Positions 53,386 through 61,238 of a stretch of DNA of 64,000 nucleotides are shown here, piece by piece (the first letter of the stretch is position 1; the number at the start of each line of letters is the position of its first letter). The position numbers and the translations under genes were made by a program. The DNA comes from a bacterium (GTDB lineage: Bacteria > Planctomycetota > UBA1135 > UBA2386), in assembly GCA_030432695.1 (NCBI GenBank), contig JAUILN010000004.1, positions 62,001 to 126,000 of the forward strand, in the 5' to 3' direction. The notes beneath the pieces are model-generated. The model worked only from the letters and a program-made list of their open reading frames with translations, was not told where the DNA came from and ran no database searches.

Positions 53386-55980
53386 ATGTGCAGGCTTCTG
53401 GTCGTTCTCGCGTTCTCGTCGTCCTGGGTTTCCGCCCAGGTCTCCTTCGGCCCGCTCGACGAGCAGCACTTCCCGCTCTCGGAGGACTCGACCTACGCGG
53501 CGGCGGTCGGCGACATCGACGGAGACGGTCGCTCCGACGTCTTCCTCGGCGGCTACGAGCGCGGCAGCCTGCTGCTCGGTGACGGGGATGGGCACTTCAC
53601 TGCGGGCGGTTCACTGCCCGTCGGTTTCGGGCGTGTGCGGGGTGCGACGTTCGCCGACCTCGACGGGGACGGTGACCAGGACCTGTATCTGGCCAGATCG
53701 GACATCGGTCAGGCGCTCTCCGATCAGCTGTTGCTGAACGTGGGGGGCGGGCGCTACCTGGATGCGAGCGCCGGTCGGTTGCCGAGCTTCGTCGCGTCGA
53801 GTCGGGATGTCCTTGCCGCCGACTTCGATGGCGATGGCGACGTCGACCTGGCGATCGCGGTCGGAGGATGGTCCGGGAATCAGCAGGATCGGCTGCTGCT
53901 CAATGACGGCACGGGGAGTTTCCGGGACGCCAGCGCCACGCATCTCCCGGTCGACGCGGAACGCACCGCGGCACTGGCCGCAGTCGATGTCGATGGCGAC
54001 GGCGACCTGGATCTGGTGCAGGCGAACGACGCGGCGTTCGGTGGCAGCCCGGCGCCCAACCGTCTCTGGCGCAACGACGGCGCGGCGCACTTCGTCGACG
54101 CGACTGCGGGCTCGTTGCCGCTGGTCGCGACCGATTCGAGGGACCTCGTCGTCGCCGACATCGATGCCGACGGCGACCACGATCTGCTGTTCGTGGAGTC
54201 AGGACGTTCTGACCTGCTCTTCGAGAACGACGGCGCGGGCCGGTTCCGTGACGTGACGGCATCGCGGATCCGCGATTGGCTCCCAGAGCTCCTCGTCGCG
54301 GCGTTCGTCGACGTCGATGGCGACTCCGATCCCGATCTCCTCGCGGCGGGCTCGGCGGGCGAGATGCTGCTGCTGGTGAACGACGGGACCGGGACCTTCC
54401 TGCGTCCGGCCTCCGGTTCGCTGCCGCCGGTCGCCGGTCGCGTCTGGCGTCTGATCGAGGCCGACTTCGATCGTGATCGGCGGGCCGACCTGTTGCTCGG
54501 CATCGAAGGCCAGTCGCGGCCCTGGTTCGGCGACGGTCGCGGAGGCTTCGTCGATGGCAATGCGCCGCGTCTGGTCACCACCTTCCGGAGCGGGTCCGAC
54601 GTGACGCTCCGTGACGTGGACGGCGATGGGTGGCTGGACGCGATCGTTGCCCAGACGCTCCGCGGTCACGCCGAAGTCCTGCTCAACGATGGGCTCGGCG
54701 GACTCGCTCCGTCGGTCGGTGCGTTCGGCGGTGTGCAGCCCTGGGCGTCGACCATCGGAGTCATGGACGTGGATGGCGACGGCGACTCGGACGTTCTGCT
54801 CGGTGGGATTCCAGGAGGACCGCTGCGTCTGTTCGTCAACGATGGTCGAGGGCGGTTCGCGGAGCCTTCGCCGGCGTGGGTCCCATCGACTCCGCTCCTC
54901 GTGCACCACATCGAATCGGTCGACGTCGACCGCGATGGCGATGAGGACCTGGTGCTCGCCTGCGACGGTGGCGGATTCGATCCCCAGGATCGCCTGTGGA
55001 TCAACGATGGGAACGGTCGCTACGTCGACGCGACCTCGGCGTGGCTGCCCACGGACCCCACCGAGAGTCAGCAGGTGACGTCGTTCGATGCCGACGGTGA
55101 TGGATGGCCCGACCTCGCGATCGCGCAGCGGTCGACCGGGCTCCGTCTGCTCCTGCACGATGGTCGGGGGGGCTACGTCCAGTCCGCGGGTCGGGTGCCC
55201 GCCCTCGGCGGAGCCGTGTATGCGACCGCGGCAGGTGACATGGATGGGGATGGCGATCTGGACCTGCTCGCCGCCTGCTTCGGCTCGAATCCGCTCGCGG
55301 ACCGACTCCACCTGCTCGAGAACGATGGCGCTGGTCGGTTCACGGACGTCAGCGCGAGTCGCCTCACCGCGCGGATCTTCCGTACCGCGCGCCTGGTCCT
55401 GTCGGGCCTGGACCTCGACGGGGATCTCGATGTGGCGTTCGCAGACGCGGCGCAGGGCGCACTCGTCTTGTGGAACGATGGGGCGGGCAATCTCGGGGCT
55501 GCTACGAGGTTGACGTCGCTCGATCGATGGCCCGCGGGAGGGACTCTGGCGGTGGGTGATCTCGACGCGGATGGGGATCCGGACATCGTCGAACTCTCGT
55601 CGTTTCAGGGGACGTCCAAGGTCCACTTCAACCTGCTGACGCAGGTGTGGACGCCGTCGCTGTTCCGGTTGGGCCACCGCGCAGTGCTTCGGATCGATGT
55701 GCTGGCCCGTGGCGTCGACCGTGTGGCGCTGCTGGCTGCTTCTGCGGCGCGGGGTCGCGTCTCGCTGCCGGGGCTCGGTGTCCTCGGCCTGCTGCCATCG
55801 CAGATGGTCGTCGTCGGATTCGTGCAGCTCGGCCGTTCCATACAGGGAGTCGAGCTACCCATCGACGTGCCCGGAGACCCGGTGTTGCTGGGTAGTGAAC
55901 TCTATTGGCAGTGTCTCGTGGCCGAGGCGGGAGGACGACTGCGCTTGACCGCCGTGGCCGGCGATACCCTGTCGCGGTGA
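53386..55980 (+). CDS. Secreted FG-GAP/VCBS repeat propeller protein
   Basis: An 864-residue exported protein; the ATG at 53386 directly precedes a signal peptide (LLVVLAFSSSWVSAQ). More than ten repeats carry the calcium-type motif DxDGDGDxD (for example DIDGDGRSDVFLGG, DLDGDGDQDLYLAR, DFDGDGDVDLAIAVGG, DMDGDGDLDLLAACFG) followed by LLLNDGxGxF. This is the integrin-alpha-like FG-GAP propeller, common among planctomycete surface proteins. The last 105 residues lack repeats and end with VELPIDVPGDPVLLGSELYWQCLV, given here in two parts by sense: ELPIDVPGDPVLLG and YWQCLV. They resemble the end of the kelch protein at 29486. Confidence 0.9.
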   Translation: MCRLLVVLAFSSSWVSAQVSFGPLDEQHFPLSEDSTYAAAVGDIDGDGRSDVFLGGYERGSLLLGDGDGHFTAGGSLPVGFGRVRGATFADLDGDGDQDLYLARSDIGQALSDQLLLNVGGGRYLDASAGRLPSFVASSRDVLAADFDGDGDVDLAIAVGGWSGNQQDRLLLNDGTGSFRDASATHLPVDAERTAALAAVDVDGDGDLDLVQANDAAFGGSPAPNRLWRNDGAAHFVDATAGSLPLVATDSRDLVVADIDADGDHDLLFVESGRSDLLFENDGAGRFRDVTASRIRDWLPELLVAAFVDVDGDSDPDLLAAGSAGEMLLLVNDGTGTFLRPASGSLPPVAGRVWRLIEADFDRDRRADLLLGIEGQSRPWFGDGRGGFVDGNAPRLVTTFRSGSDVTLRDVDGDGWLDAIVAQTLRGHAEVLLNDGLGGLAPSVGAFGGVQPWASTIGVMDVDGDGDSDVLLGGIPGGPLRLFVNDGRGRFAEPSPAWVPSTPLLVHHIESVDVDRDGDEDLVLACDGGGFDPQDRLWINDGNGRYVDATSAWLPTDPTESQQVTSFDADGDGWPDLAIAQRSTGLRLLLHDGRGGYVQSAGRVPALGGAVYATAAGDMDGDGDLDLLAACFGSNPLADRLHLLENDGAGRFTDVSASRLTARIFRTARLVLSGLDLDGDLDVAFADAAQGALVLWNDGAGNLGAATRLTSLDRWPAGGTLAVGDLDADGDPDIVELSSFQGTSKVHFNLLTQVWTPSLFRLGHRAVLRIDVLARGVDRVALLAASAARGRVSLPGLGVLGLLPSQMVVVGFVQLGRSIQGVELPIDVPGDPVLLGSELYWQCLVAEAGGRLRLTAVAGDTLSR

Positions 55981-56009
55981 GGACTCCGGACACCGAGGGT
56001 CCGGAAGTC

Positions 56010-56086
56010 GGCCAGGCCCCACGTCCGGTCGCCTCTCTCACGCGTTTCCATCCCTTGGAAACAAGTGTTGTCCGTGGGGCCTGGCC
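56010..56086. repeat. Nested inverted repeat between convergent genes
   Basis: GGCCAGGCCCCACG (56010-56023) is repeated inverted without mismatch as CGTGGGGCCTGGCC (56073-56086). Inside the 49-nt loop a second perfect hairpin lies at 56044-56062 (GTTTCCA, loop TCCCT, TGGAAAC). The element sits in the 216-bp region between the convergent FG-GAP and acyltransferase genes. A two-way terminator or a folded RNA is the simple reading; a small mobile repeat is possible. Confidence 0.65.
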
Positions 56087-56196
56087 TGCGCGGGGTAGAG
56101 CGAGGGGTGTGCCAGGGCCCTGAACAGCCGATTTCGGTGCCGAAGGCGTGACACCGTTCCGCTGCGGGAACGACAGGAGTCGATCGCGCGGCGTGA

Positions 56197-57303
56197 TCAG
56201 ACCGTGCGCGTGTAGATCCGATAGCGGCGGAACTCCCGACCACCTGCCGTGAACAGGGGGCGGAGCATCGGCGTGTTGTCCTCGAGGATCCAGCTCGCCT
56301 CGCAGGTGTACCAGCCGGTCGCGATGCCGTGGTCGATGAACTCGACCAGCAGCAGGGCGTCGACGCCGGTGCCGCGGTACTCGGGTGCCACGCCGAGGGT
56401 CATGGTGCGGAAGGAGCGGACCCGCTTCATCGTCCGCATGAAGGTCCACCAGCCGAACGGCAGCAGGCGGCCGTTGCAGGCCTTGATGGCGCGGTTCACG
56501 TCGGGCACGCCGACCGCGAAGGCGATCGGCTCGCCGTCCTTCTCCAGGAAGGTGGTGATGTCCGGGACGAGGACCTGGCGGAGTTCCTTGGCCTCGGCGT
56601 CGAACTCGGCCCGGCTCATCGGCACGAAGCCCCAGTTGCGTTCCCAGAGCCGGTTGTAGAGGCGCCAGACGATCTCGGTCTCGCGGGCGAACTCGCGGCG
56701 GTCGAAGCGACGGACCGTGAGCTGGTGGCGGTCGCGAGTGCGCTGGACCACGCGGCGCAGGCGATCCAGGTTCAGTTCCTCGGCCTGCATCATCACCGCG
56801 AGCAGATCCTTGGCCTTCGCGAAGCCGGCCGCCTCGATCCACTCGGCGTAGACCGGCGGGTTGTAGGGCATCGACAGGAAGGGTGGCCCGGGCTCGCCGG
56901 AGATCAGCAGGCCGCAGCGGTAGTTGGTCGAGAAGTCGACCGGTCCGCGCAGCTCGGTGGCGCCGTGCGCGATCAGCCAGTTGCTGGCGGTCTCGAGCAG
57001 CAGGGCTGCGGTCTCGGCGTCGGCGGCTTCGAAGTGGCCGAAGAAGCCGACCCGGTCGCCGTGGAACTCGTCGTGGACGCGGTCGCGCACCGCGCTGATG
57101 CGGCCCACGGGTTCGGGGCCACGGCGGGCGATCCAGAACTCGCCGTCGGCGTGCTCGAAGAACGGGTGGCGTCGCGGGTCGACCTTCGCCACGTCGAACG
57201 CGGTCATCGGCGGCACGTAGTGCGGGTCGGCGCGGTAGAGGGCGCGCGGCAGCTCGAGGAAGGCCTTCGGGCTGGGAGCGGTTTCGATCGTCGGCGCCGG
57301 CAT
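56197..57303 (-). CDS. YghO-like GNAT-fold protein
   Basis: A 368-residue soluble protein like the YghO group, which holds a GNAT acyltransferase-type C-terminal half. Features are LPRALYRADPHYVPP near the N terminus, RRHPFFEHADGEFWIARR, GFFGHFEAADAETAALLL, PVDFSTNYRCGLL and, in the GNAT part, TMTLGVAPEYRGTGVDALLL, whose RGTG segment fits acyl-CoA binding. The substrate is unknown. The gene is divergent from the HEAT lipoprotein gene with only 46 bp between starts. Confidence 0.85.
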   Translation of the reverse strand: MPAPTIETAPSPKAFLELPRALYRADPHYVPPMTAFDVAKVDPRRHPFFEHADGEFWIARRGPEPVGRISAVRDRVHDEFHGDRVGFFGHFEAADAETAALLLETASNWLIAHGATELRGPVDFSTNYRCGLLISGEPGPPFLSMPYNPPVYAEWIEAAGFAKAKDLLAVMMQAEELNLDRLRRVVQRTRDRHQLTVRRFDRREFARETEIVWRLYNRLWERNWGFVPMSRAEFDAEAKELRQVLVPDITTFLEKDGEPIAFAVGVPDVNRAIKACNGRLLPFGWWTFMRTMKRVRSFRTMTLGVAPEYRGTGVDALLLVEFIDHGIATGWYTCEASWILEDNTPMLRPLFTAGGREFRRYRIYTRTV

Positions 57304-57312
57304 GGCTTCGCG

Positions 57313-57318
57313 ACTCTA
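57313..57318 (-). promoter_or_regulatory. Candidate -10 hexamer of the YghO-like gene (TAGAGT)
   Basis: On the minus strand TAGAGT ends 9 nt before the ATG at 57303, in the short divergent region. Spacing suits leaderless or near-leaderless transcription. Confidence 0.4.
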
Positions 57319-57336
57319 TTCCGCTCGGCGCGTGCA

Positions 57337-57342
57337 TAGAAT
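57337..57342 (+). promoter_or_regulatory. Candidate -10 hexamer of the HEAT lipoprotein gene (TAGAAT)
   Basis: TAGAAT, five of six matches to TATAAT, ends 7 nt before the ATG at 57350. With the facing hexamer at 57313-57318 it fills a 46-bp divergent region that leaves no room for two separate leaders. Confidence 0.45.
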
Positions 57343-57349
57343 CGCGGCG

Positions 57350-58378
57350 ATGCGATCCGCTTCGATGTCCACCCTGGCGCTCGTCGTCACGCTGCTCGGC
57401 GGCTGTGCCTCGGGCGGTGGCTACTCCGGTCCGACCCTGCGGACCGCCGACGTGGAGTGGGCGGCCTTGTGGCCCGAGATCGCCGAGCCGGCGACTGCCG
57501 AACAGGCCGGGTTCCGGCCTCGCGCGCCGGAGGGTGACGATCTCGCCAGGCTCCGTGCCGCGGAGCGGGCCTTCGAGGCGCTGGCCGACGTGTCCGCCGA
57601 CGATCCCGCCGCCGCCCAGGCGGCCGAGCAGGCGTGGGCCGATGCCCGCGCCGCGGTGGTCGAAGAGCCCTTGACCGGCTACTGGATGGGGCGCCGGCTG
57701 TTGTTCGCGGTGCTCGTCAACGTCGACCAGCGGAGCGCCGACGAGGGCGGGATGATCCGGTCGGCGGGGGCGTCGCGCGCGCAACGGGAACTGGTGGCGA
57801 TGGGGGAGGCCGCGGCACCTGTGCTGATCCTCGACCTGCTCCGGTCCGACCGCGCCGACCGACGGGAACTCGGCGCCGAGCTGTTGCAGCAGATGGGACC
57901 CGCGGCGATGCCGGCCCTGCGCCGGGTGCTCGACGTCGACGACGTGCGCACCCGACGCTACGCGGTGAAGGCGGTGGCGGGCTGGCCGCCGAGCCCGGAG
58001 GGGCGTGCGGTCCTGCTCGATGCGATCCGCGACCCCGACTTCGGGGTGCGGGCCGAGGGTTGGCGTGGCTTCGTCCACGGACCCGACGACCTCGCGCTCC
58101 TGAAGGAGGCGATGCGCGGCCGCGAGACCGATCCGTTCGCGCGGCGGGCGATCTACGAGGCGCTCGGCCACTACCAGGACCGCGAGGCCGCCGGGATGCT
58201 GCTCGACGAGATGGAGCGGGCGATCGCCGCGTCCGACAGCGACACCGGCTACGTGTTGCTCGAGGCGTTGCAGCAGGCCACCGGCCGGAGCGACCTTGCT
58301 GGAACGCCGGCGTTCCGGCGCTTCCTCGAGACCTGGAACCCTGAGGCCGGGTCGGCTCCAATCGACGGCCAACGATGA
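57350..58378 (+). CDS. HEAT-repeat lipoprotein
   Basis: A 342-residue protein with a signal peptide ending in a lipobox (TLLGGC), so a membrane-anchored outer protein. After a charged helical segment, HEAT-like repeats run from about 145 to 320 (GEAAAPVLILDLLRSDRADRR, RELGAELLQQMGPAAMPALRR, RRYAVKAVAGWPPSPEGRAV, RRAIYEALGHYQDREAAGML). The ATG at 57350 is chosen over an upstream GTG. The stop overlaps the next start as ATGA, so it is co-translated with the Cys-rich protein. Function unknown. Confidence 0.82.
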   Translation: MRSASMSTLALVVTLLGGCASGGGYSGPTLRTADVEWAALWPEIAEPATAEQAGFRPRAPEGDDLARLRAAERAFEALADVSADDPAAAQAAEQAWADARAAVVEEPLTGYWMGRRLLFAVLVNVDQRSADEGGMIRSAGASRAQRELVAMGEAAAPVLILDLLRSDRADRRELGAELLQQMGPAAMPALRRVLDVDDVRTRRYAVKAVAGWPPSPEGRAVLLDAIRDPDFGVRAEGWRGFVHGPDDLALLKEAMRGRETDPFARRAIYEALGHYQDREAAGMLLDEMERAIAASDSDTGYVLLEALQQATGRSDLAGTPAFRRFLETWNPEAGSAPIDGQR

Positions 58379-58926
58379 CGTCCCTCGACGCCTGGAAGAT
58401 CCTCCGCGACCGCGAAGCCTGCACCAAGCCGGGCTGCCCGCTCGCCACCGAGTCCGAGTTCTTCGCGGTGCTGGAGCTGCCGGAGTGCCTCCGTCACGAC
58501 CTCTGCGCGACGTGCTTCCACCAGCTCGAGCGGTCGTCCGCGGTCCGGCCGATCTTCTGGAAGGCACGGCGCAAGCAGAAGGGTCAGAAGGGGCCGACCC
58601 TGGACCTGCAGTCGCTGCGGGTCCTGTTCGAGCGGCTCGGCGAGGTCGACAGCGAGCAGGCGCGGGGGCTGCGGTACTTCGTGGCGCTGCTGCTGCTCCG
58701 CAAGCGGCTCTTGAAGATGGTCGACCCGCAGAGCGAGGCCGAGGAGGCTGCGGACCTGGTGGTCATCGACCCCAAGGACCCCGCGGCGAAGGCCGACGAT
58801 GCGCCGCGGGTGGCGCTGTTCGCGCCGGAACTCGATACCGACCGGTTGGCGAACCTGAAGGACGAGTTGCTGGCTGCGATCGAGGAGACCGACAGCTCAG
58901 GCGGTGAGGACTCGGGAGACGATTGA
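58375..58926 (+). CDS. Cysteine-motif protein of unknown function
   Basis: A 183-residue protein, start ATG overlapping the preceding stop. Five cysteines cluster near the N terminus (C16, C21, C38, C44 and C47, with C-x2-C at 44-47), which suggests a zinc site. A charged helical region follows, including KARRKQKGQKGP and YFVALLLLRKRLLKMVDP, and the C terminus is very acidic (EETDSSGGEDSGDD). No signal peptide or membrane helix. No family recognised; it looks like a small conserved cytoplasmic protein. The coupling to a lipoprotein gene may be only transcriptional. Confidence 0.72.
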   Translation: MTSLDAWKILRDREACTKPGCPLATESEFFAVLELPECLRHDLCATCFHQLERSSAVRPIFWKARRKQKGQKGPTLDLQSLRVLFERLGEVDSEQARGLRYFVALLLLRKRLLKMVDPQSEAEEAADLVVIDPKDPAAKADDAPRVALFAPELDTDRLANLKDELLAAIEETDSSGGEDSGDD

Positions 58927-59074
58927 TCGGTGGGGGGCGTTCGGACCTGGCTCGACTCGTGTCGGCAAAATGTCCGGGCGGTCGAAGCTCGCGTGGGGGC
59001 TGTTCGTGCGTAGGCGCTTCCTCGAAAATGTCACGGCCGTCGCTTCGACGGTCCGTTTCCGAGGAGGAAGTAGC

Positions 59075-60064
59075 ATGAACACCACGTTCCAGGTCGTCAC
59101 CGCGCTCGCGCTCGCCGGCGCCGCGATGGCCCAGGGTGCTCGCCAAGCCGAGATCGGCGCCGTCGCCGACTACCGGTTCTCGCGGCCACTGTCCAACGGC
59201 AAGGGAATCCGGTCCCTGGCCGAGATGCGCGGCAAGCCGGTCCTGATCGAGTTCTGGGGCACACGTTGAGGCCCTTGTGTCGGGTCATCCGTGCCGATGG
59301 CCGTTCGAATGCAGGAAGAGCACGGTGACGATCTGCAGATCGTCTTCGTGGAAGTCCAAGGTGCCGACGATGCCGCCGTGGAACGGTTCGCGCTGGGCAA
59401 GAAGTGGCTCGGGACCAGTGCGGTCTGGACCACGGAGCGTCCTGTGCTGACCAATGCGAGCGGGATCCCCAACTGCGTCGTCCTCGACGCCGAGGGGCGC
59501 GTCGCGCTGATGGGGCACCCCATCACGCTCCACAAGGAGATCGAGGAGCTGATCCAGGGCTCCAAGCGCGCTCGGGCAGAAGAGCCCGAAGACCTGCCGC
59601 GTGAACTCGACAAGGCTTGGAAGAGCCTTGCGAAGGGTGACTTCGGCGAAGCCTGGGAGGATGCCCAGGGGGTCGCGGGTCGCTCCCAGGATGCTGGAGT
59701 GGTTTCCTACGCGGCCGAACTCGGTGAGAAGGCCAAGTCCGCAGCGGCGAACGCCGTAGCCCGGATCGGTCGCATGGTCGACGAAGGTTGGTTCCTGGAG
59801 GCCCAGGACTATGCCGAAGACCTCGCGAAGACCGTGAAGGGGCTCGAGGAACAGTCCGACGAAGTCGGGAAGTGGCTCGAGCGCCTCGACGGTGACGAGT
59901 TCGAGGCCGAAGTCGATGCGGCCAAGGACCTCGCCAAGCTGGAGCGCCGCCTGTTCGACAAGGGCATCGACCCTGGCATGGCGAAGCGCCTCGAAAAGCT
60001 CGCCGAGAAGCACGCCGGCACCAAGGCCGGCGAGCGGGCCGCGCGCTACGCGCAGGCCGAGTGA
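59075..60064 (+). CDS. Exported thioredoxin-like protein, probable selenoprotein (in-frame TGA at 59267-59269)
   Basis: Reading through one TGA gives a 329-residue protein. The ATG at 59075 has a GAGGAGG site 7 nt before it and leads to a signal peptide (VVTALALAGAAMAQG). A TlpA-like thioredoxin domain follows: SLAEMRGKPVLIEFWGTR, then TGA at codon 65, then GPCVGSSVPMAVRMQEEHG. TGA takes the place of the first cysteine, giving U65-G-P-C68. The frame continues with the family cis-Pro loop (NASGIPNCVVLDAEGRV) and a long charged helical C-terminal domain from about 165. No frame change or extra stop occurs. A SECIS-like stem-loop follows the TGA. The alternative is a nonsense mutation of a TGC/TGT codon. 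No Sec machinery genes are in the window. Confidence 0.75.
59270..59302 (+). promoter_or_regulatory. SECIS-like stem-loop after the in-frame TGA
   Basis: Directly after the TGA, GGCC (59270-59273) pairs with GGCC (59299-59302). A 5-nt bulge (CTTGT) follows on the 5' side, then GTCGG (59279-59283) pairs with CCGAT (59294-59298, one G-U pair). The 10-nt apical loop GTCATCCGTG starts with G, as bacterial SECIS loops do. The loop begins 14 nt after the TGA, near the short end of known spacing. Folding is by eye only. Confidence 0.55.
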
Positions 60065-60487
60065 AGCGGGGCGGCGCGCGTGGATCCGGCTCGACCGGAT
60101 CCCGCGCCGCACCCACCTCCTCCCACTCGCGACCCCGGACACTCCGGCCGGTCGGCCGCGACGTGACGCGCCAGGGTGGGGGTCTCGCGCCAGCTGTCCG
60201 GGGTTCCGTGCACCGGTCTCTGACGTCGGAGGCGGCCCGGGGCACCACTCATCCCCACCTCGCTGACCGAGACCTCCTCGGCTGCGCGGTGGCGGAGTGG
60301 TCAGTCGCTCGATCGGGCTTGGTTCCTCGCGGCCGGCGTCCATCTCCGGAGGGTCCCGCGCGCCCCACCAGCTCCCACCGCGCGGCGTTTCCCGGCGGAA
60401 TCCGGCCGGCCCGCCAAAAACCTCGTCTTTGGACGAGTGCACCCTCCCCACCGCATCTCGTGGTGGCAGGTCCCGCCACAGCCCTAG
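60065..60487. other. Non-coding region before the mraZ promoter
   Basis: No reading frame here has a family match or plausible start. A hairpin is annotated at 60422-60437. The rest is G+C-rich with no tRNA or ncRNA that I can support. Confidence 0.5.
60415..60437 (-). terminator. Intrinsic-terminator-like hairpin reading on the minus strand
   Basis: CTCGTC (60422-60427) and GACGAG (60432-60437) form a 6-bp stem with a 4-nt loop. On the minus strand it is followed by G and five T residues, so it resembles an intrinsic terminator for leftward transcripts. No leftward gene lies to its right, so it would stop antisense transcription coming from the mraZ side. Confidence 0.4.
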
Positions 60488-60524
60488 TGGGTGTGGTGTG
60501 GGTGCTTGGGTGGGGAATGGTGGG
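60488..60524 (+). promoter_or_regulatory. TGGG-rich segment upstream of mraZ
   Basis: TGGG occurs at 60488, 60499, 60507, 60511 and 60521; the last two are separated by exactly 6 nt. MraZ is known to bind TGGG repeats with such spacing before its own operon. The irregular spacing of the others lowers confidence. Confidence 0.4.
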
Positions 60525-60556
60525 TGTTGATTCCCTGGATCGCCGATTTCAGCCGG

Positions 60557-60585
60557 TTGACGTGGGGATCGGTGGGGGATACAGA
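60557..60585 (+). promoter_or_regulatory. Candidate mraZ/dcw promoter with two TGGG boxes in the spacer
   Basis: TTGACG (60557-60562) matches the -35 consensus at five of six positions, and TACAGA (60580-60585) lies 17 nt further as a weaker -10. Within the spacer TGGG occurs at 60563-60566 and 60573-60576 with 6 nt between, the known MraZ box spacing. MraZ binding there would block RNA polymerase, giving autoregulation. The leader to the mraZ ATG would be about 95 nt. Confidence 0.55.
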
Positions 60586-60688
60586 TCGGTCGTCCTGATG
60601 CGGGAGGCACCCCGCGGCAGGCACGGCCAGGCTGGCGTCACGTCGGTCGGGTCCTCGAAACAGGCAGTCCACAACCAGGTCCACCAAC

Positions 60689-61153
60689 ATGGCAAGGGAG
60701 AGGGCATTCCGGGGCGCTTCGACCCACAGTCTCGACGACAAGGCGAGGCTGATCGTTCCGAAGCGGTTCCTGGACCGTCTGCCGGCCATCGAAGCAGACT
60801 TCGTCCTGACGGCAAGTCCCGACGGATGTCTGCTTCTGCTGGATCGGCAGTCCTTCGAGGACCTGACGCGCGACATCGGCGGATCCGTGCTCGAGCAGGA
60901 CGCGCGTCCCCGCGATCTCCGGCGCCTGCTCCTCGGCCATGCCGAGGACGTCCGGCCCGACAAGGCGGGTCGCATCCTCATCCCCGAGGCGCTGCGTCAA
61001 TACCTGGGCCTCGGGAAGGAGGACCGCGAAGTGGTCGTGGTCGGAGCTGGTGACTGGATCGAGCTGTGGAAGCCCGATCGCTGGGTCCTCAGCCTCGACC
61101 GGGCGCTCGCGGGTTCTTTGCCAACGACTGAGGTCAGTTCGGCGGCGGGCTGA
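60689..61153 (+). CDS. mraZ: MraZ transcriptional regulator
   Basis: A 154-residue AbrB-like regulator with two MraZ repeats. The first has FRGASTHSLDDKARLIVPKRF, given here by its parts ASTHSLDDKARL and VPKRF; the second has AEDVRPDKAGRILIPEALRQYLGL, with DKAGRILIP as the diagnostic core. MraZ forms rings that bind TGGG boxes and usually represses the dcw operon. The start is the ATG at 60689 behind a weak ribosome site. It is 85 bp before rsmH, the standard order. Confidence 0.95.
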   Translation: MARERAFRGASTHSLDDKARLIVPKRFLDRLPAIEADFVLTASPDGCLLLLDRQSFEDLTRDIGGSVLEQDARPRDLRRLLLGHAEDVRPDKAGRILIPEALRQYLGLGKEDREVVVVGAGDWIELWKPDRWVLSLDRALAGSLPTTEVSSAAG

Positions 61154-61238
61154 GAGGGCCCCTCGTCGTGACACGAAAGCACGCATTCCCCGTGGACACC
61201 ACGCACGGCTCCGGGCGGTCGGACGCGCGAGGTGACAC

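Noticed and set aside
59075..59269. A separate 64-residue secreted protein followed by an independent gene starting at 59291
   Set aside because: The two parts are one thioredoxin domain in one frame with only TGA between; the GTG at 59291 has no ribosome site and would start inside the domain.
60284..60380. tRNA-like stretch (GCGCGG...GGAGTGGTCAG...CCGCGC and later CCACCA)
   Set aside because: The outer ends pair partly, but GGTTCCTC is about 45 nt from the 3' arm, no T-loop, anticodon stem or proper CCA end can be drawn.
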